DNA of 11,366 nt from Nitrososphaeraceae archaeon. Lineage in GTDB: Archaea; Thermoproteota; Nitrososphaeria; Nitrososphaerales; Nitrososphaeraceae. Position 1 is the first letter of the stretch. Each line of letters starts with the position of its first letter. A model generated the notes under the pieces. It was not told the DNA's origin. It did no database searches and was given only the letters and a program-made list of their open reading frames with translations. Where the stretch lies: the NCBI GenBank assembly GCA_025449515.1, contig JANWJI010000015.1:1-11366 (forward strand), written 5' to 3'. Made by a program: the position numbers and the translations under genes. Shown here in pieces: positions 1 through 7,435 of the stretch.

Positions 1-329
1 ATGTATAGACTGATGCCTAAATGTGTTCAACAAATCGGGTGCATGTCCATGATGAGGCGCGCGTCATATAACACGTTCTACGAAAACCTTGATTATCTTC
101 CCATCATGTTCAGTAAATAAGTTTACTACTCTCTATAAGAATAAGATTACAGGAACGGCCAATATTTATTATGGCTACTCGACAATAGCCAATGATTTTC
201 ATATTACATGGAATCATAAATATAATGGCTGCAAATCTGTTAGCTAACCTATTTAGAAGTTCGATAGTTAGAGTCACATATATTCTGAATTAGTAGCAAC
301 CATACATCGCTGAGTATTACTTTAACTTA
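1..329. other. Gene-poor left edge
   Basis: No recognisable gene lies here. A plus-strand frame is open from base 1 to a TAA at 118-120 (39 codons). It could be the tail of a gene entering from the left, but I do not recognise the protein. The rest is AT-rich with stops in all frames. An imperfect palindrome with ATGA and TCAT flanking a GCGCGC core sits at 52-67 and stands out against the low-GC background. Confidence 0.4.
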
Positions 330-623
330 TTAGCGGTCAACTGATTTATGCATAATACTCTTGCCGGGTTTTTGTATCTGAGGCGCTGGTTGTTTATGAA
401 TGAGCATATCTATCTCCTCTCTTTTCCTTCTAGCTCTAAGCTTATCCTTATACTTCAAATTTCGTGGCTTTGATCTCAGTCTATAGCCACAACAAGGACA
501 CCACAATCCAACCCAGTTGATGAATATTTCACAAATTTGGCATCGTCTCTGTCCTAAAGCGTAACGGCCAGAGCCAACTGGTTTTTGTGCCTTGTGACGT
601 ATACATATGCCTTTACAAGTCAT
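330..623 (-). CDS. Small basic zinc-ribbon protein, thaumarchaeal type
   Basis: The protein has 97 residues and starts at an ATG. A CxxC pair at C28/C31 and a CPCC cluster at 42-45 (C42, C44, C45) are spaced like a zinc ribbon; C3 and C7 form another possible pair. The ribbon is followed by a very basic stretch (about residues 48-70: RLRSKPRN then KDKLRARRKREE), which suggests nucleic-acid contact. I recall proteins with the same opening (MTCKGICIR, KPVGSGRYA) and CPCCGYRLR motif as common, often multicopy, hypothetical proteins in soil ammonia-oxidising archaea. That is memory, not a search. No specific function is known to me; a transcription or RNA-binding role is inference. It appears single-gene, with an AT-rich TATA-like stretch about 35 bases upstream. 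The final 20 residues look disordered. Confidence 0.8.
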   Translation of the reverse strand: MTCKGICIRHKAQKPVGSGRYALGQRRCQICEIFINWVGLWCPCCGYRLRSKPRNLKYKDKLRARRKREEIDMLIHKQPAPQIQKPGKSIMHKSVDR

Positions 624-810
624 TTTACTAACCTACTCAGAATTAATTCACCTTTTTACTATTTACATATTGTACCCGATAAGAAAAGGCTAGTTGGAAA
701 ATATATTTCATAATTTATTTTCTATTTGTATCAGAATTATTATAGTTATTTAGCATTTTGTATAAAAAAAGAATACATCGATACCATATATATAATATTC
801 TTCCAAATAA

Positions 811-819
811 TTAATATAT
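811..819 (+). promoter_or_regulatory. Probable TATA box for the DUF6659-like gene
   Basis: TTAATATAT is centred about 28 bases before position 843, which places an archaeal transcription start almost at the TTG start codon at 847. This supports a near-leaderless transcript and the TTG start over the ATG at 874. There is no Shine-Dalgarno-like sequence in front of either. Confidence 0.4.
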
Positions 820-846
820 CGCAGTGTACCTTATTTACGATAAAAA

Positions 847-1326
847 TTGGAAGAATATGACTTCTTTGATGAAATGTGTCTGGTTGCTCTTGACATAAGC
901 AAAGAAGTAAAGTTTGCGGCTGTTACAGATACTAATGGAAAACTGATTGCTGGAAAGCTGTGTAAGGATGATAAAATCAATAACAGTCTAGTCAAAACTA
1001 GACTTTTCCAATTATCTTCTGCAGAAGCAAAAGAGAATCGTCAAAATAGTCTTAATTCTACAGCTACATTTTGTCATTACAATACGAATTATATTTTCTA
1101 TACAAATTACTTGGCTAGTACATTGAAGAGAATAAAAAATGATATGCAATATTCAGATAATAAAGAACAGGATTCGGTTCATCGGATTGAACTTGTACAA
1201 ATCCATGGGTTTCTAAAAATAGCTATAACTTCACTAACGGCTAGGAATGATAGATATCTTTGTATATATTTAGAGTCCACATCCTCAAATCAAGAGGTAA
1301 TTACAAAAATACTTCATGCTATCTAA
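847..1326 (+). CDS. DUF6659-like small protein
   Basis: The protein has 159 residues if translation begins at the TTG; an in-frame ATG at 874 (residue 10) would give 150. The N-terminal block (about residues 12-40: VALDISKEVKFAAVTD, then NGKLIAGK) has the pattern of the archaeal DUF6659 family, common in Thaumarchaeota, in which a short helix precedes a strand of the type 'RFAGVxDxxGxLxxGG'. The C-terminal half (VHRIELVQIHGFLKIAI, then RYLCIYLE) looks like the continuing alpha/beta fold. The family is sometimes compared with roadblock-type dimerisation or regulatory domains; its biochemical role is unknown. No signal peptide or membrane segment is visible, so it should be cytoplasmic. It stands alone with large gaps on both sides. 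Family assignment is by recalled motif and moderately secure. Confidence 0.7.
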   Translation: MEEYDFFDEMCLVALDISKEVKFAAVTDTNGKLIAGKLCKDDKINNSLVKTRLFQLSSAEAKENRQNSLNSTATFCHYNTNYIFYTNYLASTLKRIKNDMQYSDNKEQDSVHRIELVQIHGFLKIAITSLTARNDRYLCIYLESTSSNQEVITKILHAI

Positions 1327-1554
1327 TCTTTCTATTATACAACACCGAATAAAATAGGTTACATAAATATTGAAGGATCTTGAAGAAGACCAATTTATTT
1401 TCAGTAGTATGTTCAGTTCTCTTATTAAAGACTCAATACTATACCAATTAAGATAATTTCTCTGATGAAGTAGAAGCTAACATATAGTACGAGGACGCGC
1501 GTGTTGATATAGAATCAAACTGGCTGGTCTGTTAGTAAATTGATCATTTTTGAT

Positions 1555-1740
1555 TTATTTTTCTCTTTCCCTTTTCCCAGTATGTTTCTGTCTGATATCG
1601 GCTAGCTGCTTTTTGTCTGGCCTTGCTATATCATCCACCACGCATATAACTTCAGGGTGGTAATTTTCCCAGAATACCTGTCTCTGTATCAGAGATATGC
1701 AATGGTCTATTTCATTCCCAAACCTGTCTACAAATCTCAT
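1555..1740 (-). CDS. Hypothetical 61-aa protein
   Basis: I do not recognise this ORF. It starts at an ATG and encodes a short soluble protein with a mixed first half (RFVDRFGNEIDHCISLIQ), an acidic centre (VVDDIARPD) and a highly charged basic tail (KHTGKREREK). It is divergent from the secreted-protein gene that begins 55 bases away at 1796, so the two would share a short promoter region. Amino-acid composition is plausible for a real protein, but nothing else supports expression. It could equally be a fragment of a larger lost gene. Confidence 0.4.
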   Translation of the reverse strand: MRFVDRFGNEIDHCISLIQRQVFWENYHPEVICVVDDIARPDKKQLADIRQKHTGKREREK

Positions 1741-1761
1741 CTATGCAGGAAATCTGTAGAA

Positions 1762-1771
1762 GATATAAATA
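1762..1771 (+). promoter_or_regulatory. TATA box for the secreted-protein gene
   Basis: GATATAAATA lies 25-34 bases before the ATG at 1796, the spacing expected for archaeal TBP binding with a leaderless or nearly leaderless transcript. It is the clearest TATA-type element in the window. Confidence 0.55.
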
Positions 1772-1795
1772 CCTTAGAAACATGGGTTCTACTTA

Positions 1796-2398
1796 ATGAA
1801 AAATAGCAATATACGAAAACAAAAGATCAGAAATGTAGTCTTATTATCTGTTATAGTAGTGTTATTGTCCATAACAAGCATAATAATAGTAGTACCTATA
1901 GAAAAAGGGAATGCGATATCGTCATCACCATCAGTAATACCAAGTAATAATAATAGTAATGCAACAACCAGTTTAGGGCTAATAGCAACAAGTCCATTTT
2001 ATGAATCAAAGATTGGTAAGATTATCGGCCAAAGAATAGTCAGTACTGGAAATGGCATTACTCCTCAGATAGAACAATCTATTATAGAAAATGGAATTAT
2101 AAAGGGAGTTGGAAATGTTACAAGCGTTGGAACATGGACTAATACTTTTAGATCTCCTAGAATAAATTATGGTGTTGGTCAAGGAGTAATAACTACAGCA
2201 GATGGAAAGGATATGGCAACTTGGACTGGATATGGTGTTGGAAAATCTGATATCAAGGGAGTAAGAACATATCATGACATTATATTTTTTAATACCAATT
2301 CTACAGGAAAACTTGCTTTTATTAAGAACCTGACAGGTCTACATACATCTGAAGTTGATGGTAATAAGCAAACATCAAAGATATGGGAATGGAAGTAA
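1796..2398 (+). CDS. Secreted thaumarchaeal protein with KIWEWK C-terminus
   Basis: The protein has 200 residues. A basic N-terminus (KNSNIRKQKIR) precedes a hydrophobic segment at about 14-34 (VVLLSVIVVLLSIT onward) and a small-residue site near GNA at 38-40, so this is a Sec signal peptide or an N-terminal anchor. A Ser/Asn-rich linker (about 42-58) leads to a glycine- and beta-rich domain with repeated GVG turns (GVGNVTSVGTW, INYGVGQGVITTADG, WTGYGVGKSD) and the ending KLAFIKN ... KIWEWK. I recall a multicopy family of exported hypothetical proteins in Nitrososphaera and Nitrosocosmicus with the same GVG pattern and final WEWK. A small beta-barrel, lipocalin- or allene-oxide-cyclase-like, would fit, but that is inference. 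Ligand and role are unknown. It appears to be its own transcription unit. Confidence 0.75.
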   Translation: MKNSNIRKQKIRNVVLLSVIVVLLSITSIIIVVPIEKGNAISSSPSVIPSNNNSNATTSLGLIATSPFYESKIGKIIGQRIVSTGNGITPQIEQSIIENGIIKGVGNVTSVGTWTNTFRSPRINYGVGQGVITTADGKDMATWTGYGVGKSDIKGVRTYHDIIFFNTNSTGKLAFIKNLTGLHTSEVDGNKQTSKIWEWK

Positions 2399-2529
2399 TA
2401 AAATAATTATACATATAATCTCATAATTATTTTCATTGTGTTAGTAACATCTTCCTTCTGTTTTCAAAAAAGGAAAATCATAATAATATTGTTATTGGGA
2501 AGCTTTGGCTTAGCGGCAGAGACAGGGCC

Positions 2530-2766
2530 TTATAACTTTCGGTATTTCTGGCTAACTACTTCTAATTTTTGACCCAATAGCATTCCAGTATATGCAAAAT
2601 TACTATTCATTATAGCGTTAGTATATTTTGGAAAAGCAGAACTATCAATACCAGAACCGTGCATTGGAAATACCATCTTAGGAGAGGGATTAATAGGTCT
2701 TTTAGTTGTTTGTCTTACTGGTTCTTCGCTTGCAAATATTCCTGCTCCTCTATAAAGGTTAACCAT
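2530..2766 (-). pseudogene. C-terminal remnant, probably of an MBL-fold hydrolase
   Basis: The open stretch encodes 78 residues. The segment VFPMHGSGIDSSAFPKY followed by NFAYTGMLLGQKLEV resembles what I recall as the C-terminal end of thaumarchaeal MBL-fold metallo-hydrolases, where HGS is the last metal-site block. The HxHxDH motif and the rest of the roughly 250-residue fold are missing. Upstream the same frame continues through PLNGPKD to a TGA at 2788-2790, then through an open stretch starting MRFKLNSEKFIECYRALE back to 2844. Hence the fragment has lost its 5' part and contains at least one stop. The ATG at 2766 is probably just an internal Met. The family call is tentative; a broken gene is more secure than its identity. 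Confidence 0.5.
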
Positions 2767-2984
2767 ATCTTTTGGGCCATTTAGGGGTCATTCGAGCGCC
2801 CTATAACACTCAATGAATTTCTCACTGTTTAGCTTAAACCTCATAGTCGTCTTACTCTTGGCCTCGCAATATCCAGGTATTCACGAGCATAGATTGTAGT
2901 CGTCGAATTGAATATTTGGTCACGTGCACACGACTTACCGTATTTGATAAGCGCGCCCCATGATATACAGCATACAATAATCTT

Positions 2985-3110
2985 TATCATCATCCTGGGA
3001 CGTCAGTCTACACCCAGGACGCAGCATTTTTTGATAATCTTTATAATCTGGCATGCCACATATCGTAGTTTACCGCTATTTTCCTAGATAATCATGTCGG
3101 ATGGGTTAAA
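2985..3110. repeat. Dispersed intergenic repeat, copy 1
   Basis: The block containing TTTATCATCAT, then GTCAGTC-ACAC, then TTTATAATCTGGCATGC and CATATCGTA is similar to segments at 7541-7610 and 9785-9905. Here it lies in the 3' flank of the broken Cys/His gene (minus strand), as it does at the second locus. The 11 bases TTTATAATCTG are identical to copy 2; TTTATCATCAT and GTCAGTC are shared with copy 3. No terminal inverted repeats or target duplications are apparent. Adjoining sequence at 2767-2984 has no recognisable gene beyond the remnants described under the MBL fragment. Confidence 0.5.
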
Positions 3111-3262
3111 AAATCCAATGTATTAAACTTATTGCATTTTAGCGCAATTAGTATGTTGATTCGCATCGACTAGCTGCTACTATCTATAGATATCATCAAT
3201 TGGGGTTCGACAGATATTAAGTGCATTACGTTTCATGATAGTTTACCTATCAATTTGATCAG

Positions 3263-3558
3263 CTAGTTATGAGTAAGTTTGGGCAATTTTAATAGCTCTG
3301 ATTTATGCGCCGCCGAATCTTGTACTTTATATGATGTTCTATGGATTCCAGATGAATGTTCTTTATCTCAGGATGCAATACACAGTAATAGTAATTCTGT
3401 TTGATAGTAATTATTGGATAACACGGACTCTGGTCTAAATCATGTTTTGGAAGCGGCGTCCATGGCTTATTCGGATCGTCATAAAAGAAGTTGATTATCG
3501 AGCTAACTTTAATTCTGTCGAGACCTTCGTTTGATAATGAATCGATGTCTAACAGGGA
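3263..3558 (-). pseudogene. Broken Cys/His-rich domain gene, copy 1
   Basis: The minus strand is open from 3558 (just after a TGA at 3559-3561) and reads SLLDIDSLSNEGLDR, then NFFYDDPNKPWTPLPKHDL, then DQSPCYPII and YYYCVLHPEIKNIHLESIEHH. After HIKYK one base has been lost relative to copy 2 (about 3305-3315). The old frame runs into a TAA at 3289-3291, while the shifted frame continues AAHKSELLKLPKLTHN to a TAG at 3263. The interval of 296 bases is one short of 99 codons, which fits a single deletion. Cys and His residues (C of CYP, CxxH of CVLH, EHH, AHK) suggest a small zinc-binding module. Homology with copy 2 at 7876-8428 is clear at both DNA and protein level. Faint similarity continues to about 3850. 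I do not know the parent function; a DNA-processing protein with a C-terminal finger is only a guess. Confidence 0.7.
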
Positions 3559-3670
3559 TCATGAACATGCGCGCACCTTAACTTCCCCGTAAAGTTTCCC
3601 GCGTATATCACTAGTGACCAGGTTATGGTTTTCGATTTATCTGAAATGCAAGATGACGGGCCGTCAGAGT

Positions 3671-3795
3671 CGTCAGGGTATCCATAGTGCTATATTGGAT
3701 TCCATATTGTTCACTAAAGATGATGGCACGCTTTTTCTACTGTTTTTCTCACATACAGAATGAATATGTACTATGGTTACTATGGATACCTGACG
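3671..3795. repeat. Inverted repeat with GGTATCC-type arms
   Basis: The left arm at 3671-3688 (CGTCAGGGTATCCATAGT) and the right arm at 3779-3795 (ACTATGGATACCTGACG) are complementary at 17 positions with one unpaired G, around a 90-base loop. Part of the loop (about 3708-3761) is similar to the loop of the inverted repeat at 8221-8341 in the second locus. The element sits in the degenerate 5' part of the broken Cys/His gene on the minus strand. Confidence 0.75.
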
Positions 3796-4028
3796 AACAA
3801 ATATCACTAGAGATTTTGAGCGTGATATAACATCAATGGGGTTGACAAATCAAATCCGTCAGCGTTGATCTTCTATACAGCAGGAATCGATATTCTACCA
3901 TACAAGACTTCATAATCGTTTTAACGTTAATCTGTCGTTAACAGAAACATTTAGACTACGAATAATACATCTGAACTTATGTATTTAGGACCCACAACGC
4001 TTTTTTACCTCCATTAAGATTTTCTATC
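3796..4028. other. Non-coding upstream region of the methyltransferase gene
   Basis: No gene is seen. The start of this stretch (TTGAGCGTGA near 3817) still matches the second duplicated locus near 8353, so the duplication reaches about here. An AT-rich TATA-like stretch around 3976-3986 (TTATGTATTTA) is suitably placed for a short 5' leader on the methyltransferase gene. Confidence 0.4.
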
Positions 4029-4664
4029 ATGAGTCGTTCCGCAAAAGAATGGTCTAGTCCGCAAAATGCTCTGGCATATCTAAATGTAGCAGATAATCTT
4101 CCACATCGATCAGAGGGGGAATCTGTCCTAATAGATCACCTGCCTGAGAATATTAAACGAATTTTGGATTTAGGAACTGGAGATGGAAGATTAATCAGGC
4201 TGATAAAGGCGAATCGGCCAGACATAGAAGCAGTAGCTCTAGACGTATCTCCAACAATGCTCAAATCTGCAAGAGATCATTTTGCCAAAGATTCTAGTGT
4301 CAAGATTATAGAACATGACTTAGCTCAACCTCTGCCGGACTTGGATTACTTTGACGCTGTTGTATCAAGCTTTGCCATCCACCATCTTAAACATGAACGC
4401 AAGCATGAGCTCTATGAAGAGATTTATGATATCCTTAATCCAACAGGAATATTTTGTAATTTAGAACATGTAGCGTCACCTTCTGTAGAACTGCATGTTC
4501 GATTTCTCAAGGCAATTGGGTATAGTCCAGAAAGTGAAGATAGAGCTAATAGATTGTTACCAATGGAGACACAGTTAGGTTGGTTGAAAGACATTGGATT
4601 TGTGGAAGTAGATTGTTATTGGAAGTGGCTTGAAATGGCTTTGCTAATAGGATACAAAGCATGA
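4029..4664 (+). CDS. Class I SAM-dependent methyltransferase
   Basis: The protein has 211 residues and an ATG start; it is complete and of normal length for a single-domain Rossmann methyltransferase. Motif I is ILDLGTGDGRL at 45-55, the SAM-binding glycine loop. The acidic residue at the end of strand 2 is D72 in ALDVSPTML. A following EHDLAQPLP block and the motif IV/post-motif stretch FDAVVSSFAIHHL complete the core. The C-terminal part (METQLGWLKDIGFVEVDCYWKW) is the usual beta-hairpin region, including the common 'GF' turn. The family methylates small molecules, tRNA or proteins; substrate cannot be told from the sequence. The SSFAIHHL segment is typical of the Methyltransf_11/25-like group. 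No membrane segment is present. The gene stands alone in a region rich in remnants and seems intact. Confidence 0.88.
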   Translation: MSRSAKEWSSPQNALAYLNVADNLPHRSEGESVLIDHLPENIKRILDLGTGDGRLIRLIKANRPDIEAVALDVSPTMLKSARDHFAKDSSVKIIEHDLAQPLPDLDYFDAVVSSFAIHHLKHERKHELYEEIYDILNPTGIFCNLEHVASPSVELHVRFLKAIGYSPESEDRANRLLPMETQLGWLKDIGFVEVDCYWKWLEMALLIGYKA

Positions 4665-4748
4665 AGGGCAAGTGTTACTTGGATTGTTTTTCTCTTTCAG
4701 TCTATGGATAACAGGACTAGAAAAAGCGGCGGTTAGATTTCATAATCC

Positions 4749-5036
4749 CTAATTATGTTCTTGGATTCTTGTATTGCTTAATGACTGCAGTTTTTCATAG
4801 GCCGCCAATCTATCTTGATACTCATGTAGTAATTGTTCTATTATATCGCGTAAAAGTGCAGACGGAGTAAAACTTTCAGATAGTCCACTTCCGAAGAGAT
4901 ATTCTGCCAGGATTATATTTTTGCAATCTAGTTTCGACTGGAAAACGACATACCTTATCATACTCTTACTCCAGAACATATTTGCTGGCATGCACTTGAT
5001 TAGCGTCTGAAAAAACTTGGATCTTCCGCCTATCAA
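4749..5036 (-). CDS. Hypothetical protein, possibly a fragment
   Basis: I do not recognise this 95-residue ORF. The annotated start is a TTG at 5036; the frame is open eight codons further back to a TAA, without a better start, and internal Met residues at 15, 20 and 26 are alternatives. The second half (SALLRDIIEQLLHEYQDRL, then AAYEKLQSLSN) is predicted by eye to be one or two amphipathic helices, perhaps a coiled coil. The first half holds two Cys (C15, C38) without a metal-site pattern. It converges with the methyltransferase gene, with about 85 bases between them. The weak start and the surrounding decayed genes make a remnant possible. Confidence 0.4.
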   Translation of the reverse strand: MIGGRSKFFQTLIKCMPANMFWSKSMIRYVVFQSKLDCKNIILAEYLFGSGLSESFTPSALLRDIIEQLLHEYQDRLAAYEKLQSLSNTRIQEHN

Positions 5037-5401
5037 TCTACAAATTACAAATGCTTAGGATTGTATTCCCTTGTTGTAGTATTAAAAGTTCTTTGTTGTT
5101 GTTTATACTTTACCTCTATTAGGCCAAATTGATATTTGCTTTAATTATTATATCTGCTTGCCTTACTTCGTTCCCATTAGCAATATCTAATATAGACATA
5201 TACTGCCTAACATAATTCAATGCATCTACAAAAGCGTTTAAACAGATAGTAGGTGGTTGATTGATTTGACGAATTTATGTTAAGAAGTATAATTACGTCG
5301 ATTCTGTCTCTATAATAACATTGCATTCATACCTCGACGGAACTTCTAGTAACCTTAGACGACTTAGCCTGCGAATTGTTAATCCTATATTTGTTATCAA
5401 T
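5037..5401. other. No gene seen
   Basis: This AT-rich stretch has frequent stops on both strands. I found no RNA gene, inverted repeat or recognisable protein fragment in it. Confidence 0.5.
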
Positions 5402-5650
5402 TTATATTCTACATTGGCTAAGTTTCGCCTTACGTATACTATAAGTTGTTATAAAGGGAGTAACTACGAGCAGCGGTATGCTGATCAATAATAATAGCCC
5501 ATAAAGTGTAGATGCAATGACAGCCAATGATGAACTAAGTGATCCAAACATAGTCCCAAAAATGAATAATGATGCGCAACTAGGACAAGCTGTGAATAGA
5601 CCAGTTATAGATGCAAACGATCCTAACAGTATACTAGCAGAATACAGCAT
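5402..5650 (-). pseudogene. Membrane protein remnant with CPSC motif
   Basis: The 82-residue stretch contains two or three hydrophobic segments (about 5-20, 26-45, 48-72) and a CPSC motif at 22-25 within LFTACPSCASLF. This resembles the last part of a thaumarchaeal membrane-protein family that I recall as having a CPxC motif and an ending of the type PLLVVTPFITxxSIRK. Upstream of the first ATG the same frame stays open for almost 40 codons with protein-like content (LLYYSFAVQSPLKEL, then CRRPFPHYL) but offers no ATG, GTG or TTG, and closes at a TAA near 5767. The gene therefore appears 5'-truncated. Function is unknown; two Cys in or near the membrane could bind metal or exchange disulfides (inference). 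If translation from ATG 5650 occurs, it would be a short membrane protein. Confidence 0.5.
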
Positions 5651-6126
5651 TAGATAATGTGGAAAAGGGCGGCGGCAAAGTTCTTTTAGAGGAGATTGAA
5701 CTGCAAATGAATAGTAGAGTAGTGAACAGGATGTGCTTTGGATATCATTTAAAATGACACATTTTTACCCCGTGGTACTTACGTCGGAGAATCCTTACTA
5801 TATTTTATATTTTAGAGTAATAAGTAAATATCACGCCCTTTTAAATAGTCTGTAGCGATACTTAGCACAGTCTTATTGTCTGCGGTTATCCTTTGGTTCT
5901 CTTGCAATTGCTAGTTTAAGCCGTTTATGTATTTTCGACTCAACCTCTCTAAAACTGGATATCTGATCTATAGGGTGGTATAGGCGGACGACTTGTTAAA
6001 CCTTAAAGACAATCCAAATTTCTAGAATTTGGAAATAAGTGGGTCCGTAGAAATATAATATTGAGACGAAACATTTCGCTCCCCGAGCGTTATTTAATAT
6101 CGATTACCAATCTATATTAGCATGAG
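5651..6126. other. Intergenic region with promoter of the response regulator
   Basis: Up to about 5767 this contains the open but startless 5' continuation of the membrane-protein remnant. The remainder has no recognisable gene. TATTTAATAT at 6091-6100 lies about 30 bases before the ATG at 6127 and is a good candidate TATA box for the response regulator. Confidence 0.45.
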
Positions 6127-6579
6127 ATGTGTGCGACGTATATATTTGTGAAGTTAGACATTTCGCAACACATGGCAAAAGTAGCCAACCCTCATGTAAA
6201 TACACCAAAATCAAAAAATAGAATTCTAGTGATAGATGATGAATCTGACATTACACTTACTTTCGAACAGATTTTGAAAGGAGAGGGATTTGAAGTTGAC
6301 TCATATAATGACCCTTATCAAGCCTTATCTAATTTTAGTGCTGGTATTTATGATATCGCGCTTATTGATGTAAAGATGCCAAAGATGGATGGATTTGATT
6401 TGTACAGAAAACTAAAAAATATAGATGATAGCGTCAAATACTGCCTTATAACCGCATACGGAACAAATTACGATACTCTGAAGAAGGACTATCCTGGTTT
6501 AGATATTGATTGGTTTATCAGGAAGCCAATAGATACTGAACAACTGGTAAATGAGATCAAATCAAAACTCCATTCGTGA
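6127..6579 (+). CDS. Stand-alone receiver-domain response regulator (CheY-like)
   Basis: The protein has 150 residues made almost entirely of one receiver domain (about 32-148). Key residues are present: acidic pair D37/D38 in VIDDE, phospho-acceptor D81 in ALIDVKMPKMDG, T109 in LITAYG and K133 in RKPID. There is no DNA-binding or enzymatic output domain, so it would act by phosphorylation-dependent protein contact, receiving phosphate from a histidine kinase encoded elsewhere. The start is uncertain: the ATG at 6127 adds a 15-residue non-conserved leader before M16 (ATG at 6172), where MAKVANPHVNTPKSKN begins. A TATA-like box at 6091-6100 would put transcription at about 6121 and favours the upstream ATG. 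Single-domain regulators are abundant in soil Nitrososphaeria. No kinase gene is next to it here. Confidence 0.9.
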   Translation: MCATYIFVKLDISQHMAKVANPHVNTPKSKNRILVIDDESDITLTFEQILKGEGFEVDSYNDPYQALSNFSAGIYDIALIDVKMPKMDGFDLYRKLKNIDDSVKYCLITAYGTNYDTLKKDYPGLDIDWFIRKPIDTEQLVNEIKSKLHS

Positions 6580-6803
6580 GTTTGTAAAGAAAAATTATTA
6601 TTCCCTCCATTTTACGTATTGTATTTAATGTATTTATGTATCCCTGGTTATATTGCATATGCTCCAGCTAATGCTGCAATTCTTCATTAATAAACCTGAA
6701 CGGTAAATTAAAACTTGCACATAATATCCTGCCAGGGTATTAATTATGAAAGCCATTAATCTACTATTCAGTTAACACTGGCCAGAGATTTGAACGACAT
6801 AAA

Positions 6804-7084
6804 TCATTGTGTTTGATTTTGTAACTTTTTAAATCCAGATACTTTGGCAATCAATTCATTTATCATCTTTTGCTGCTGCATTACTAAGAGCATAATAATG
6901 ATTCGGCTGAATAGTATTCACATTTGAAGCTAGCAGCTTTAATGTAGTCTTTATTTCGTCCACATTCTGAAAGCATCTCATTAAAGAGAAGTGCATTTTC
7001 TTCCCTTAGAGAATATCTAAAGTCTTTCCATGATTTGATCTCTGGCTGGGATATCAACGCTGCCATTATCTTCTTCTTGTTCAT
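6804..7084 (-). pseudogene. Small conserved helical protein broken by a frameshift
   Basis: The first part is a 66-residue ORF from the ATG at 7084 (MNKKKIMAALISQPEIKSW, later YSAESLL) that stops at a TAG at 6884. In the -1 frame the sequence immediately resumes as MLLVMQQQKMINELIAKVSG, ending at a TGA at 6804. The joined product, AESLL followed by ML-VMQQQKMI, matches a small thaumarchaeal family I recall, with KSWKDFRYxLREEN near the start and AESLxMALxxQQQKMI near the end, about 90 residues long. The interval of 281 bases is one short of 94 codons, so loss of one base in the repetitive TTATTA at about 6893-6899 explains it. A sequencing error is possible. Function is unknown; it is all-helical and soluble. 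Confidence 0.6.
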
Positions 7085-7312
7085 TTTAGGACACTTCCAT
7101 TATCATCTTGAGTTTACATCGTTTTTAATAACAGAACCTCAAAGGTGGAGGCGAAGGTATGTATATTTACTGGAATGTGCCATGCGTTACTTCGCGAGCG
7201 TGATCTTCATTCGGCCAGGCTTAGCACTTATGTCTAATCGAAGAGAAGACGACCAGGATGCCTTGCTATAGGTAGGCGCGCGTAATGATGTCTACTCATA
7301 TGCCTATGGTTG

Positions 7313-7435
7313 CACCCGAGATACCCGGGATAATTTTGTATTCTACTTGCACTCTCTCGGTATGAGTAATAATTGTATGTCCATAACATCTTAAATTCTT
7401 CTCTAGAGCTGAAAATAACCCGGGTATCCCGGGTG
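7313..7435. repeat. GC-rich inverted repeat (CCCGGG arms)
   Basis: The arm at 7313-7329 (CACCCGAGATACCCGGG) is complementary at 16 of 17 positions to the arm at 7419-7435 (CCCGGGTATCCCGGGTG), around an 89-base AT-rich loop. Beyond the arms, TGATGTC-CTCA at about 7287-7299 is partly complementary to TGAGATGACATCA after the right arm. The remainder of 7085-7875 holds no gene I recognise. The GC-rich arms contrast strongly with their surroundings. Confidence 0.7.

Noticed and set aside
2006..2275. Minus-strand ORF opposite the secreted-protein gene
   Set aside because: It is a shadow: Ser/Ile/Tyr-rich antisense of a gene with a clear signal peptide and family pattern.
3195..3215. GGGGTTCGACAG resembling a tRNA T-loop
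   Set aside because: No acceptor, D or anticodon stem can be folded around it, and the second repeat copy (near 7815) does not keep the T-loop bases.
6630..6750. Inverted repeat GTATCCCTGG ... CCAGGGTATT downstream of the response regulator
   Set aside because: Only about 8 of 10 bases pair with a loop of roughly 85 bases, which is not convincing as a terminator or as another member of the long inverted repeats.
7035..7271. Plus-strand ORF of 78 codons
   Set aside because: It begins inside the antisense of the better-supported frameshifted small protein, and its composition (WRRRY, many aromatic residues) does not resemble a family I know.
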